Shown: in pieces, positions 35,178-43,631 of the stretch
Numbering within the stretch: the first letter of the stretch is position 1
Layout: every line of letters begins with the position of its first letter
Source: Marivirga salinae
GTDB lineage: Bacteria; Bacteroidota; Bacteroidia; Cytophagales; Cyclobacteriaceae
Length of the DNA stretch: 64,000 nucleotides
NCBI RefSeq assembly: GCF_030503855.1
Contig: NZ_CP129971.1
Coordinates: 1,185,501 to 1,249,500, forward strand
Direction of reading: 5' to 3'
Translations under genes and position numbers: made by a program
The notes under the pieces: model-generated
Database searches by the model: none
Told to the model about the DNA's origin: nothing
The model's input: the letters and a program-made list of their open reading frames with translations, nothing else

Positions 35178-36667
35178 AGAACTGGATACTATTTGGTGTA
35201 ACGGCTATAGCAGTATTTTTACTGGCTATGTTGGCTTACACCATCATCGATAGAAAGGCAGAGGCTAGATTTGCCTATCAGCCCAAAGTTGAAATTGAAG
35301 GTGTTGAGCCAAGAGATTCTGTTTGGGGCTTAAATTATCCTAGACAGTATCAATCCTACATGAAAACGGCAGATACCACTTTCAAAAGTATGTACAATAC
35401 CAGTGGGTTTGCTGATATTCTGGATGAGCAGTCGGAATTGGTGGTTTTATGGGCAGGATATGGTTTTGGTAAAGATTACAACCAACCTCGCGGGCATGTT
35501 TATGCAGTAGCTGATATTTTAAAAACGCTAAGAACAGGCGCTCCAATGAAAGAAGGAGATGGTCCAATGCCAAGTACTTGCTGGACCTGTAAAAGTCCGG
35601 ATGTTCCCCGCCTAATGAAGGAAATGGGTGCAACTGAGTTTTACAGTAAGCAATTTTCGGATTTAGGCAGCGAGGTGATTAATCCAATAGGCTGTGCAGA
35701 TTGCCATGATCCAAACACTATGAATTTAACTGTCACCCGACCAGCTTTAATAGAAGCCTATGAAGCTATGGGGAAAAATATTAATGATGCCTCACATCAG
35801 GAAATGCGCTCATTGGTTTGTGCTCAATGCCATGTGGAGTATTATTTCGATAAAGATAAACCAGGCAAAGAAGGAGCCAATTACCTTACCTTTCCTTGGA
35901 AGGATGGAATGGATGTGGAATCAGCGGAAGCCTACTATGATAAAACAGATTTTGCTGATTGGGTCCATCCAATTAGCAAAACACGAATGCTTAAAGCACA
36001 ACATCCGGATTATGAATTATTTCAACAAGGTGTGCATGCCAAGCGTGGTGTGAGCTGTGCCGATTGCCACATGCCATATAAATCAGAAGGCGGTCAAAAG
36101 TTTACAGATCATCATATCGGCTCTCCTTTAGAAAATGTGGAAAACTCCTGCTTTGTCTGCCATAGAGAAAAAGTTTCCGATCTGGTTGATGATGTTTATG
36201 AACGCCAAAGAAAGATAAAAGAAGGAACTTCAGAATTGCAGACTTTAATTGCAAAAGCACATATAGAAGCCGGAAAAGCATGGGAGTTAGGAGCTACTAA
36301 AGAGCAAATGAAAGAAATTCAAAAAGGTATTAGACATGCTCAATGGCGGTGGGATTACTCAGTTGCCTCGCATGGTGCTGCTTTTCATGCACCTTTAGAA
36401 ACCAGTAGAATCGTAACTTCTGCTACCAGAATTATAATGGAATCCAGATTAGAGTTAATGCAATTGCTCAATTCTTTAGGTCATTCAGGTGATGTGGAAA
36501 TGCCAGACTTAAATAGTAAGGCAGCCCTACAGGAATATACTGGGATAGATATAGAGAAAGAACGCTATAATAAAGAGAAATTTCTGGAGGAAATAGTTCC
36601 TAAATGGATGAAAGAAGGGAAGGAAAGAGAATCAAAAATGAATGTTAAAGAAGTAGGCTCAAAATAG
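35174..36667 (+). CDS. nrfA: Ammonia-forming cytochrome c nitrite reductase NrfA
   Basis: 497 residues; reduces nitrite to ammonium with six electrons. One N-terminal hydrophobic segment, probably an uncleaved anchor or signal. Five heme sites: the catalytic CWTCK (lysine-ligated) and four CxxCH sites, CADCH, CAQCH, CADCH and CFVCH. QHPDYELFQQGVHAKRGVSC and the TDHHIGSPLEN histidines fit the active-site surroundings. Forms the membrane complex with NrfH. The first gene pair of a four-gene operon. Confidence 0.96.
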   Translation: MKNWILFGVTAIAVFLLAMLAYTIIDRKAEARFAYQPKVEIEGVEPRDSVWGLNYPRQYQSYMKTADTTFKSMYNTSGFADILDEQSELVVLWAGYGFGKDYNQPRGHVYAVADILKTLRTGAPMKEGDGPMPSTCWTCKSPDVPRLMKEMGATEFYSKQFSDLGSEVINPIGCADCHDPNTMNLTVTRPALIEAYEAMGKNINDASHQEMRSLVCAQCHVEYYFDKDKPGKEGANYLTFPWKDGMDVESAEAYYDKTDFADWVHPISKTRMLKAQHPDYELFQQGVHAKRGVSCADCHMPYKSEGGQKFTDHHIGSPLENVENSCFVCHREKVSDLVDDVYERQRKIKEGTSELQTLIAKAHIEAGKAWELGATKEQMKEIQKGIRHAQWRWDYSVASHGAAFHAPLETSRIVTSATRIIMESRLELMQLLNSLGHSGDVEMPDLNSKAALQEYTGIDIEKERYNKEKFLEEIVPKWMKEGKERESKMNVKEVGSK

Positions 36668-36689
36668 CCGATCCAAAAATTCCTAGATT

Positions 36690-38033
36690 ATGAAGACCAT
36701 AGTAAAATATGGATTAAGCCTACTATTGGCTTTTTCCGCACAGTTCTCTTATGCCCAATTTACAGTTGATGGGCAAATAGTTCAACGAGCAGAATTCCGA
36801 AATGGAGCAGGTCGTTTAATTGGCGTAGACCAAGAACCCGCTGCTTTTATGGCTCATCGTGTGCGATTGCAAACTCGCTATGAAATGGATGGTTTTACGT
36901 TTTATGCCAGCATACAAGATGTTCGGACTTGGGGGAATACGCCACAGACTAAAGCCACTGATCCATTCTTGTCTTTACACGAAGCTTGGGCTGAAACCTC
37001 TTTAGGAGATTACTGGAAAATAAAACTGGGTAGGCAAGAGCTTAATTATGATAATGCTCGCTTTCTCGGAAATTTGGATTGGGCTCTGCAAGCTCGTGCT
37101 CATGATTTTGCTTTAGTTAAATACGAAAAGGAAAATATGAAATTGCACTTTGGTGGAGGGTATAATCAAGATGCGCAATCACTTTCAGGAAATATCTTTT
37201 TCAATCCCAACCAATATAAAGTAGCTCAGATGGTTCGATATGAAAATCAGTGGGGAGATTTTAAACTGTCAGCTCTTTTCTGGAATGACGGACGTCAGTT
37301 TATTGAAACAGATACTGCAGGGAACGTGATTAATGATAAGGTCAACTACAGCCAAACGATTGGTTTGCCTACCATTAAATATCAATTGGGTAATACTTTG
37401 CTTTCAGGTTTTTATTACCATCAGACAGGAAAGGATATTTCCGACAGAGATGTTAATGCTTATGATGTAGGGGCGCAAGTCACTCAAACTTTAACTTCAA
37501 ATGATGAAAAGGGAAGTAGTTTTAAAGCGACTTTAGGTTTTGAAATATTGAGTGGGACAGATAATCTGTCAGCTGAGCAGAATAATTCCTTTAATCCACT
37601 TTACGGAACCAATCATGCGCATAATGGATATATGGATTTATTCTTTGTGGGAGGAAGATTTGTAAATAGTGTAGGCTTGCAAGATTATTACCTTAAAGGC
37701 AGATATCAGTTTAACCCTAAATTTTTCACCCAAATTGACGGACATGTTTTTACTGCTCAGGCAGAGGTTAAGCAATTCGGAGAAGGTGGACCTGCTATTA
37801 CACCAGCAGTAGAAACACTTGATCCTTATTTAGGAACTGAAATTGATTTCTCTTTTGGTTATATTCTAAATCGTGCGGTTTCAGTACAAGGCGGTTATAG
37901 TCAAATTTTTGCTTCCAATACTTTTGAAGCATTGCAGGGACAAGCAGAATATAAAAACACACAAAACTGGGCTTATGTGATGTTCATTTTTAGGCCTACA
38001 ATGAAAAATAGATTTATAGGAGTTTTATTTTAA
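36690..38033 (+). CDS. Outer-membrane beta-barrel porin (alginate-export type)
   Basis: 447 residues with a signal peptide ending SYAQF. Alternating hydrophobic strands with aromatic girdles (FMAHRVRLQTRYEMDGFTFYASIQD, quoted in part; LGRQELNYDNARFLGNLDW), and a final strand ending FIGVLF, typical of barrels. Such porins are regular members of nrf operons in Bacteroidota and probably let nitrite or other anions through the outer membrane. It is 22 bases after nrfA and shares one base with the next gene. Confidence 0.8.
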   Translation: MKTIVKYGLSLLLAFSAQFSYAQFTVDGQIVQRAEFRNGAGRLIGVDQEPAAFMAHRVRLQTRYEMDGFTFYASIQDVRTWGNTPQTKATDPFLSLHEAWAETSLGDYWKIKLGRQELNYDNARFLGNLDWALQARAHDFALVKYEKENMKLHFGGGYNQDAQSLSGNIFFNPNQYKVAQMVRYENQWGDFKLSALFWNDGRQFIETDTAGNVINDKVNYSQTIGLPTIKYQLGNTLLSGFYYHQTGKDISDRDVNAYDVGAQVTQTLTSNDEKGSSFKATLGFEILSGTDNLSAEQNNSFNPLYGTNHAHNGYMDLFFVGGRFVNSVGLQDYYLKGRYQFNPKFFTQIDGHVFTAQAEVKQFGEGGPAITPAVETLDPYLGTEIDFSFGYILNRAVSVQGGYSQIFASNTFEALQGQAEYKNTQNWAYVMFIFRPTMKNRFIGVLF

Positions 38034-41000
38034 TGACGAAATTTTTAAAAATAATATTATCGACTAAAGTCACTTTAGTATTGTTATTGGCTTTTGCCAT
38101 TTCAATGGGTGTGGCAACTTTTATTGAAAATGATTATGGTACTGAAACCGCACGTGCAATGGTGTACGAGGCTTGGTGGTTTGAACTCATCATTGCATGG
38201 ATGGCAGTTAACTTTCTGTCCCATATCAACAAATATAAATTATTCAGCAAAGGAAAGTGGCCGGTTGGTTTGTTTCATGTAGCCTTTGTAATTATAGTTT
38301 TGGGTGCAGGTATCACGCGCTATTTTGGTAAAGAAGGCATGATCCACATCCGTGAAAAACAGGAAGAAAGCACTTTCTATACTAATGAACGCTATTTGCA
38401 ACTGGAAGCATTGGATCATGAAAAACCACATCATTTTAATGAGAAATTAACCTTTACTCCTAAAACATTTAGCCCTTTTGAAACAGATGTCGAATTGGCT
38501 GGAAAGGAATTAAAAGTGAAAGTTGCGGATTATATAGCTGCAGGTAAAGAAAGCTTTATTGAAGGAGATCAAACCTATATTTCGCTGGCTGTGACAAATG
38601 GAGAGGGTAGGGAAGATTATCTTTTAAAAGAAGGACAACAAGTTAAATTGGAGAGTTTGGCTATTGCAACCAAAAAGAATTCCCAAGCTGATGTCAAGAT
38701 TTTCAAGGAAAAGGGTGAATGGATGATTGAATCGGATAAGCACCTAAGCATTATGGAAATGTCCACTCAGAAAATGGGCACTCTGCATAAAAATGAGAAA
38801 AAACCTCTACAATACATGAGCTTATATCAATGGGACGGAGGGGCATTTTTGGTAAAATCCATAAATGAAAATTCAGCCTTGAGTTATAAAACAGAAGAGG
38901 ACGAAAAGAAGGCAGAGAATATGACGGATGTGGCTCATTTAGTAGTGGAAGACACAAAAGGCAATAAGCTTACTGATGCATTTGTGCATGTAGTGAGCAT
39001 TGAACCTGATTGGACAAAATTCGAGCATGAAGGCCAGGAATTTGGTATTACTTATGGTCCTAAAGCCATGAAACTTCCTTTTAGTTTATACCTTTCTGAT
39101 TTTCAATTGGAGCGTTATCCTGGTAGCCGAAGCCCTGCTAGCTATGCCAGTGAGGTGGAGGTAAGGGATGGAGAAAACAACTTCCCGTTCCGTATATTTA
39201 TGAATAATGTATTGGATCATGCAGGCTATCGTTTTTATCAGGCATCATACGATACGGACGAAAAAGGAACCGTACTTTCGATCAATCAGGACAGACCTGG
39301 TACCTATATCACTTATTTAGGCTATACTTTATTGACCTTGGGGATGCTGTTTACTCTTTTTGCAAAAGGAAGCCGTTTTTCTCTGCTCAATAAAAAGCTT
39401 AACAGAATGCACAACAGTAAAAAGTCTAAAATTAGCCCGAAAACAACACTGATATTAGCCTTGCTTTGCTTTAGTTTTTTAGGATTGCAAGCGCAGGATA
39501 AATCCGCAATCGAGCATTCTGTGGTACCCAAAGAAAAGGCAGATGAATATGGGAAATTGATTGTTCAGGATATGGATGGGCGAATGAAACCGCTCAATAC
39601 CTTGGCACATGAAATTGTTCGTAAGCTTAGCGGTAAAACGTATATGCCCATTCCACTTAAAGATGAGACTGTAAAGCTAAGTCCTGAACAATTTATACTC
39701 GCTGTACAGCTTGATCCAATAACTTATGGCAATTTGCCTTTGATTAAAATTGATAAGGAAAAATCATTGGAAGCTTTCAAAGCTTTAGGAGTGAAGCCAA
39801 CTGATCGATTGAGTTTTAGGCAGTTTCTGGCAGATGATGGAGCCTATAAATTAAATCATTTGGTCGAAACAGCTAATAAGCTAAAACCTTCAGAGCGAAA
39901 TGAAGGTCATAAGGAGTTATTGAAAACCGATGAGCGTTTCAATATATTTTATGCACTGCTTTCAGGAGATTTCCTGCGGCTTTTTCCGTTGGAAGGAGAA
40001 GAAAATAACACTTGGTTTACTAAAAATCAGTTCGATCAAGGATTTGGTGAAGAAGACGGACGCTTTGTGAAAAATATCATTCCTCTTTATTTACAAAACC
40101 TAGATAAAGGAATTAAAGAGGGAGATTGGACTGCAGCAGATGAAGCTTTGGGCTATCTCAGTCTCTATCAGGAAAAAGTTGGGGAAGAGGTTTATCCTTC
40201 TGAAATGGAAATTAAAGGGGAGCTTCTTTATACTGAGTTGAATTTAGGTAGCCAATTATTTGGACCATTTTGGCTGATTGGTATAATTATGCTGGTTTTT
40301 GCTATTCTTTACCTCTTTTACGATAATAAATTCCTTAGAATCGGATGGAAAGTAGGCACTGTTTTAAGCTGGTTAGGATTATTGGTTTTCACTTTTCACT
40401 TAGGCTTGCGCTGGTATATAGCCAAACATCCGCCTTGGAGTGATGGGTTTGAAATGTTGGTTTTTGTGGCTTGGGGAGTATTGTTTTTTGGCTTAATGTT
40501 CTCAAGAAAATCACGTTTTGCATTGCCTTTGGGGTTACTTTTTTCAGGCACACTTTTATTTGTTGGCTTTCTGGACTGGCTAAATCCCGAAATCACTAAT
40601 TTAATGCCTGTATTGAATTCCTATTGGTTGAAAATCCATGTGGCTATTATTGTCAGTGGTTATGCTCCATTGGCATTGGCAGCCATTATTGCACTTTTAA
40701 GTTTATTGCTCTTAATTTTCAAACCAAAAAACCCTACCAATCAATGGTGGAAGAGCATGGAAGAACTAACCATTGTAAATGAAATGTCCATCACAATTGG
40801 CTTATTTCTATTGGCGGTAGGTACATTTTTGGGTGGCGTTTGGGCCAATGAAAGCTGGGGAAGATACTGGGCTTGGGATCCAAAAGAAACCTGGGCACTG
40901 ATTTCAGTGATTGTATATGCCATTGTATTGCATATCAGGTTGATTCCGAATTTAAGGGATTATTTGATATTTAATTTAGCTAGTTTGTGGGCTTTTTCTT

Positions 41001-41188
41001 CCATCATCATGACATCCTTTGGAGTAAATTACTACTTGTCAGGATTGCACTCTTATGCAAAAGGAGACCCTGTTCCAATCCCAGGTTGGGTGTATTGGGT
41101 TGTGGGAATATTGTTGGTTATTTCTATTGCAGCTATTATCAGGCACAAGCAAATGAAGTCTCAGGAGAAATTGAATGTAACTACTTAG
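38033..41188 (+). CDS. ccsBA: Cytochrome c maturation protein CcsBA (ResB-CcsA fusion)
   Basis: 1051 residues. The N-terminal ResB/CcsB half (about 1-460) has four membrane segments and a large periplasmic part (FRIFMNNVLDHAGYRFYQASYD region, quoted in part). The C-terminal CcsA half (about 740-1045) has the heme-handling WWD motif WAWDPKETWALI with nearby histidines. It exports heme and attaches it to CxxCH motifs of the many cytochromes here, NrfA among them. Such full-length fusions are typical of epsilonproteobacteria and Bacteroidota. It ends the nrf operon at a strong terminator. Confidence 0.93.
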   Translation: MTKFLKIILSTKVTLVLLLAFAISMGVATFIENDYGTETARAMVYEAWWFELIIAWMAVNFLSHINKYKLFSKGKWPVGLFHVAFVIIVLGAGITRYFGKEGMIHIREKQEESTFYTNERYLQLEALDHEKPHHFNEKLTFTPKTFSPFETDVELAGKELKVKVADYIAAGKESFIEGDQTYISLAVTNGEGREDYLLKEGQQVKLESLAIATKKNSQADVKIFKEKGEWMIESDKHLSIMEMSTQKMGTLHKNEKKPLQYMSLYQWDGGAFLVKSINENSALSYKTEEDEKKAENMTDVAHLVVEDTKGNKLTDAFVHVVSIEPDWTKFEHEGQEFGITYGPKAMKLPFSLYLSDFQLERYPGSRSPASYASEVEVRDGENNFPFRIFMNNVLDHAGYRFYQASYDTDEKGTVLSINQDRPGTYITYLGYTLLTLGMLFTLFAKGSRFSLLNKKLNRMHNSKKSKISPKTTLILALLCFSFLGLQAQDKSAIEHSVVPKEKADEYGKLIVQDMDGRMKPLNTLAHEIVRKLSGKTYMPIPLKDETVKLSPEQFILAVQLDPITYGNLPLIKIDKEKSLEAFKALGVKPTDRLSFRQFLADDGAYKLNHLVETANKLKPSERNEGHKELLKTDERFNIFYALLSGDFLRLFPLEGEENNTWFTKNQFDQGFGEEDGRFVKNIIPLYLQNLDKGIKEGDWTAADEALGYLSLYQEKVGEEVYPSEMEIKGELLYTELNLGSQLFGPFWLIGIIMLVFAILYLFYDNKFLRIGWKVGTVLSWLGLLVFTFHLGLRWYIAKHPPWSDGFEMLVFVAWGVLFFGLMFSRKSRFALPLGLLFSGTLLFVGFLDWLNPEITNLMPVLNSYWLKIHVAIIVSGYAPLALAAIIALLSLLLLIFKPKNPTNQWWKSMEELTIVNEMSITIGLFLLAVGTFLGGVWANESWGRYWAWDPKETWALISVIVYAIVLHIRLIPNLRDYLIFNLASLWAFSSIIMTSFGVNYYLSGLHSYAKGDPVPIPGWVYWVVGILLVISIAAIIRHKQMKSQEKLNVTT

Positions 41189-41196
41189 ACCTTAAT

Positions 41197-41236
41197 AATA
41201 AAGCTGAGCCAGTCTATTGAAAGTCTCAGCTTTATT
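41197..41236. terminator. Bidirectional terminator after the nrf-ccs operon
   Basis: AATAAAGCTGAG (41197-41208) pairs with CTCAGCTTTATT (41225-41236), a 12-bp stem. Convergent genes lie on both sides. Confidence 0.75.
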
Positions 41237-41322
41237 GATTTATTCAATACTTACGAGCTCCCCAGCTCATACCATTTTAAAAGTTTTCTAAAGTGTAGCT
41301 TTTTGGAAAAGCTAAGTCTATT

Positions 41323-41772
41323 TCACTGAAAATACTGGTGATAAATTTCATAAGAGTCTTCCAATTGTTGGATAACAGCTTCAGCCTCTTTTTTTGATTC
41401 AGCCTCCTGCAGCTTCTTTACCAACTGAAGATGTGGATGAAGCCATTTATGCAGTTCATCATGGCTTTTTCCTTTCATGGTGCAACTTGAAATCAATTGA
41501 TCGTTTTGTGCTTTTAACTGATCAGCAAGTTCCAAATGGCTTGAATCATTCGAAGCATTATACGATTGAAGGATCTCTTCTGATTGTTTTAGAAATGGTT
41601 TCATTTCTTCATTCACCACCCATTTTTCTCCCTGATTCAATTCGATTTCAATATTTTTACTTTGCGTTTCATGCTCAGAATGCCCTTCTTCATTTCCTTG
41701 CTTTTTTCCATCGCAATTCATTAAAAATGCACTTATAAGTATAATAATAGAAATTGATTTAATATTATTCAT
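41323..41772 (-). CDS. Small lipoprotein of the nor cluster, unknown function
   Basis: 149 residues. Lipoprotein signal ending LMNCDG. The mature part is His/Glu-rich at first (NEEGHSEHETQ), then all-helical with NQGEKWVVNEEMKPFLKQSEEIL and KSHDELHKWLHPHLQLVKKL; single Cys in ISSCTMKGK. It reads like a periplasmic four-helix metal-binding or cytochrome-like protein without heme motif. As the last gene behind norE/norF it may assist NO reductase. I do not recognise a named family. Confidence 0.55.
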   Translation of the reverse strand: MNNIKSISIIILISAFLMNCDGKKQGNEEGHSEHETQSKNIEIELNQGEKWVVNEEMKPFLKQSEEILQSYNASNDSSHLELADQLKAQNDQLISSCTMKGKSHDELHKWLHPHLQLVKKLQEAESKKEAEAVIQQLEDSYEIYHQYFQ

Positions 41773-41799
41773 CGCTTTTAATTTAATGTAAAATAATAC

Positions 41800-42046
41800 T
41801 TACAATATTTGAACTCCCCCAAAAACGCCTACAATTAAAGCAGTTACAACGGCTAGAAGGATTACACTGAATTTCCAAATACCATGAGATTTTCGCAGTT
41901 CCATATACTCCATTACCACTAAAATGAACTTAAAGACTGCAAGAGCCATTACTATTCCTGCTGGAATCCATGCCAATACCCGAAATATAAGCACTTACAA
42001 CAGTTAAAATTATCAATACTAGGTAAACTATAATCAATCTTCTCAT
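41800..42046 (-). pseudogene. norF: NorF-like small subunit IV protein, frameshifted
   Basis: From ATG 42046 the frame starts RRLIIVYLVLIILTVVSAYIS, a transmembrane helix, but runs to an early stop. From about 41979 a different frame continues AWIPAGIVMALAVFKFILVV and on to a stop at 41800. The length, 247 bases, is 82 codons plus one, and skipping one G of a GGG (plus-strand CCC, 41979-41981) restores an 81-residue protein with three helices like COX4/NorF. It lies just downstream of norE. A mutation or sequencing indel could explain it. Confidence 0.6.
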
Positions 42047-42073
42047 TTTATTAAAATTTTGAATTTTCATGCA

Positions 42074-42673
42074 TTAAAAAACCAAATAGAGGGCTGGGAA
42101 AATCAACAGCCAAATTAAATCACACATGTGCCAAAAAGCACCTCCTGCCTCAATATCCTCTATTTTAATCGCTTTCTGCTTATTCGTGATTTTCACTATA
42201 ATTATAGTAAGAATTACTAAGCCGACTATCACATGAATGAAATGGAAGCCTGTTAACAACCAATAGAAGGTGAAAAACATGTTTTCATCAAGCCCTAAAC
42301 CGACATTTAATTTCTCCTCATATTCAAACCATTTAATGACCAAAAATGCAGAGCCGACCAAAATAGTAGCAAGCATGGAATAGATACCGTTCTTGACATT
42401 CTCTTTTTTAAAGTAATGAACTGCTAACGCCATGAAAAAACCACTTGTTAACAATACAATGGTGTTAATTCCTCCAAGCGTTTTATTTAAAACGGCAGTT
42501 GATTGCGCAAATAACTCAGGCTCTTGAAATCTGTAATACATAAGACCTGCCAATGCCAGACCAAAAGTAAAAACTTCTAATAAAATCAAAATCCATAGCA
42601 AGATTCCACCAGGCGGAGATGCTATTGCTTTATAATCCATTTTGTTTTGCTGAATTCCTGATGTTAGCTCCAT
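42074..42673 (-). CDS. norE: NorE-like heme-copper oxidase subunit III
   Basis: 199 residues with five transmembrane helices: GGILLWILILLEVFTFGLAL, TIVLLTSGFFMALAVHYF, ATILVGSAFLVIKWFEY, FTFYWLLTGFHFIHVIVGLV and FWHMCDLIWLLIFPALYL. The FHFIHV segment is characteristic of subunit III. NorE helps full NO reductase function, possibly by stabilising NorBC. Its start overlaps the HHE/PAS gene by ten bases, inside the nor cluster. Confidence 0.85.
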   Translation of the reverse strand: MELTSGIQQNKMDYKAIASPPGGILLWILILLEVFTFGLALAGLMYYRFQEPELFAQSTAVLNKTLGGINTIVLLTSGFFMALAVHYFKKENVKNGIYSMLATILVGSAFLVIKWFEYEEKLNVGLGLDENMFFTFYWLLTGFHFIHVIVGLVILTIIIVKITNKQKAIKIEDIEAGGAFWHMCDLIWLLIFPALYLVF

Positions 42674-43629
42674 TCCAATAGTCTTTTTTCTCCTTCAATA
42701 TCTTTGATTTCTGTAATGTCCTGAGACATTTCCACCACTCCTTTGTAGTTTTTCTTTTCGTCTCGAACTGCGAAATACCGAATGTAGATCAAGCGTCCTT
42801 TGAAATTAATCCAGAAAGAAGCTTCACTTTTAGTCCCTGCCCTGAAAGCCTCTAAAATTTTCAAGACTTTGCCTACACTTTTCGGAGGATGACAGAATTT
42901 AACTTCTCTGCCAATAATGCCTGCACTTCTTGGGAAAACCCGTTCTTCGCCTCTGTTGTAAAAAATCACCTTGTCATTTTCATCCACATAAGTAATGTCA
43001 ACAGGAATGGTTCTAAACAGCAAATTGACTTGTTCCACTGTCATATAGCCCTCATCATAATGAGCACTTTTTTCATCCAGAAAAGAGAGATCTTTTGCGC
43101 TTTCATCTTCAGAAGGGTGCACATACTCTGTTGCTTTTTTGGGCATAGGTTCACAGTCAGGCATCCAGCCTATTTCTACTTCTCCTTTTTCCATTTCCTT
43201 CCAATCCTGTTCTTCTAATATTTGGAGTGCATTAGGAAATAATACAGTTTGCTCTACTGCCATCAAATTATTGATGCCATCTAATAGATAGTGAATATTT
43301 TGATCTATTTTTTCGAATTCTTTTTCCTCAAAGGCTTTTCTCAACAGTCGAATTTGATCTCTTAAATTGTCATGGAAAGACCACATATTTTGAGAAGGAC
43401 CATCCCATCCTCTTTTTTCCAGATAAGGGAAAAGTTGATTTTCCTTGCGTTCAAATCTCTTGTCAATAGTGCTCAATTTGTTGAAGAGATTGAAGAATAC
43501 TTGTGGCTCTTCTGAAGCCTTCACTGTCCTTAATTCCCAGATAATATTCTGTAATAGATCAATCTCTTTTATATAATGATTAAGCGGATGCCATTCGGGC
43601 AATTTTGCTATTTCTTCAGGTACTTGCAT
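42664..43629 (-). CDS. Hemerythrin-like plus PAS domain protein (DUF438-like)
   Basis: 321 residues. Residues about 10-150 are a hemerythrin-like region (HPLNHYIKEIDLL, ERKENQLFPYLEKRGWDGP, FHDNLRDQIRLL, EQTVLFPNAL), and residues about 195-310 a PAS fold (RTIPVDITYVDENDKVIFYNRGEER, quoted in part; GREVKFCHPPKSVGKVLKIL; KNYKGVVEMSQDIT). It could sense NO or O2 through the di-iron site or heme in PAS, but has no output domain, so the role may be NO binding or delivery. It lies between norD and norE with almost no gaps. Confidence 0.78.
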   Translation of the reverse strand: MQVPEEIAKLPEWHPLNHYIKEIDLLQNIIWELRTVKASEEPQVFFNLFNKLSTIDKRFERKENQLFPYLEKRGWDGPSQNMWSFHDNLRDQIRLLRKAFEEKEFEKIDQNIHYLLDGINNLMAVEQTVLFPNALQILEEQDWKEMEKGEVEIGWMPDCEPMPKKATEYVHPSEDESAKDLSFLDEKSAHYDEGYMTVEQVNLLFRTIPVDITYVDENDKVIFYNRGEERVFPRSAGIIGREVKFCHPPKSVGKVLKILEAFRAGTKSEASFWINFKGRLIYIRYFAVRDEKKNYKGVVEMSQDITEIKDIEGEKRLLEWS

Positions 43630-43631
43630 TT

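Noticed and set aside
41800..41994. Free-standing 64-residue gene with GTG start
   Set aside because: It lacks the first helix expected for NorF/COX4; the missing part is in the other frame directly upstream, so it is the tail of a frameshifted gene.
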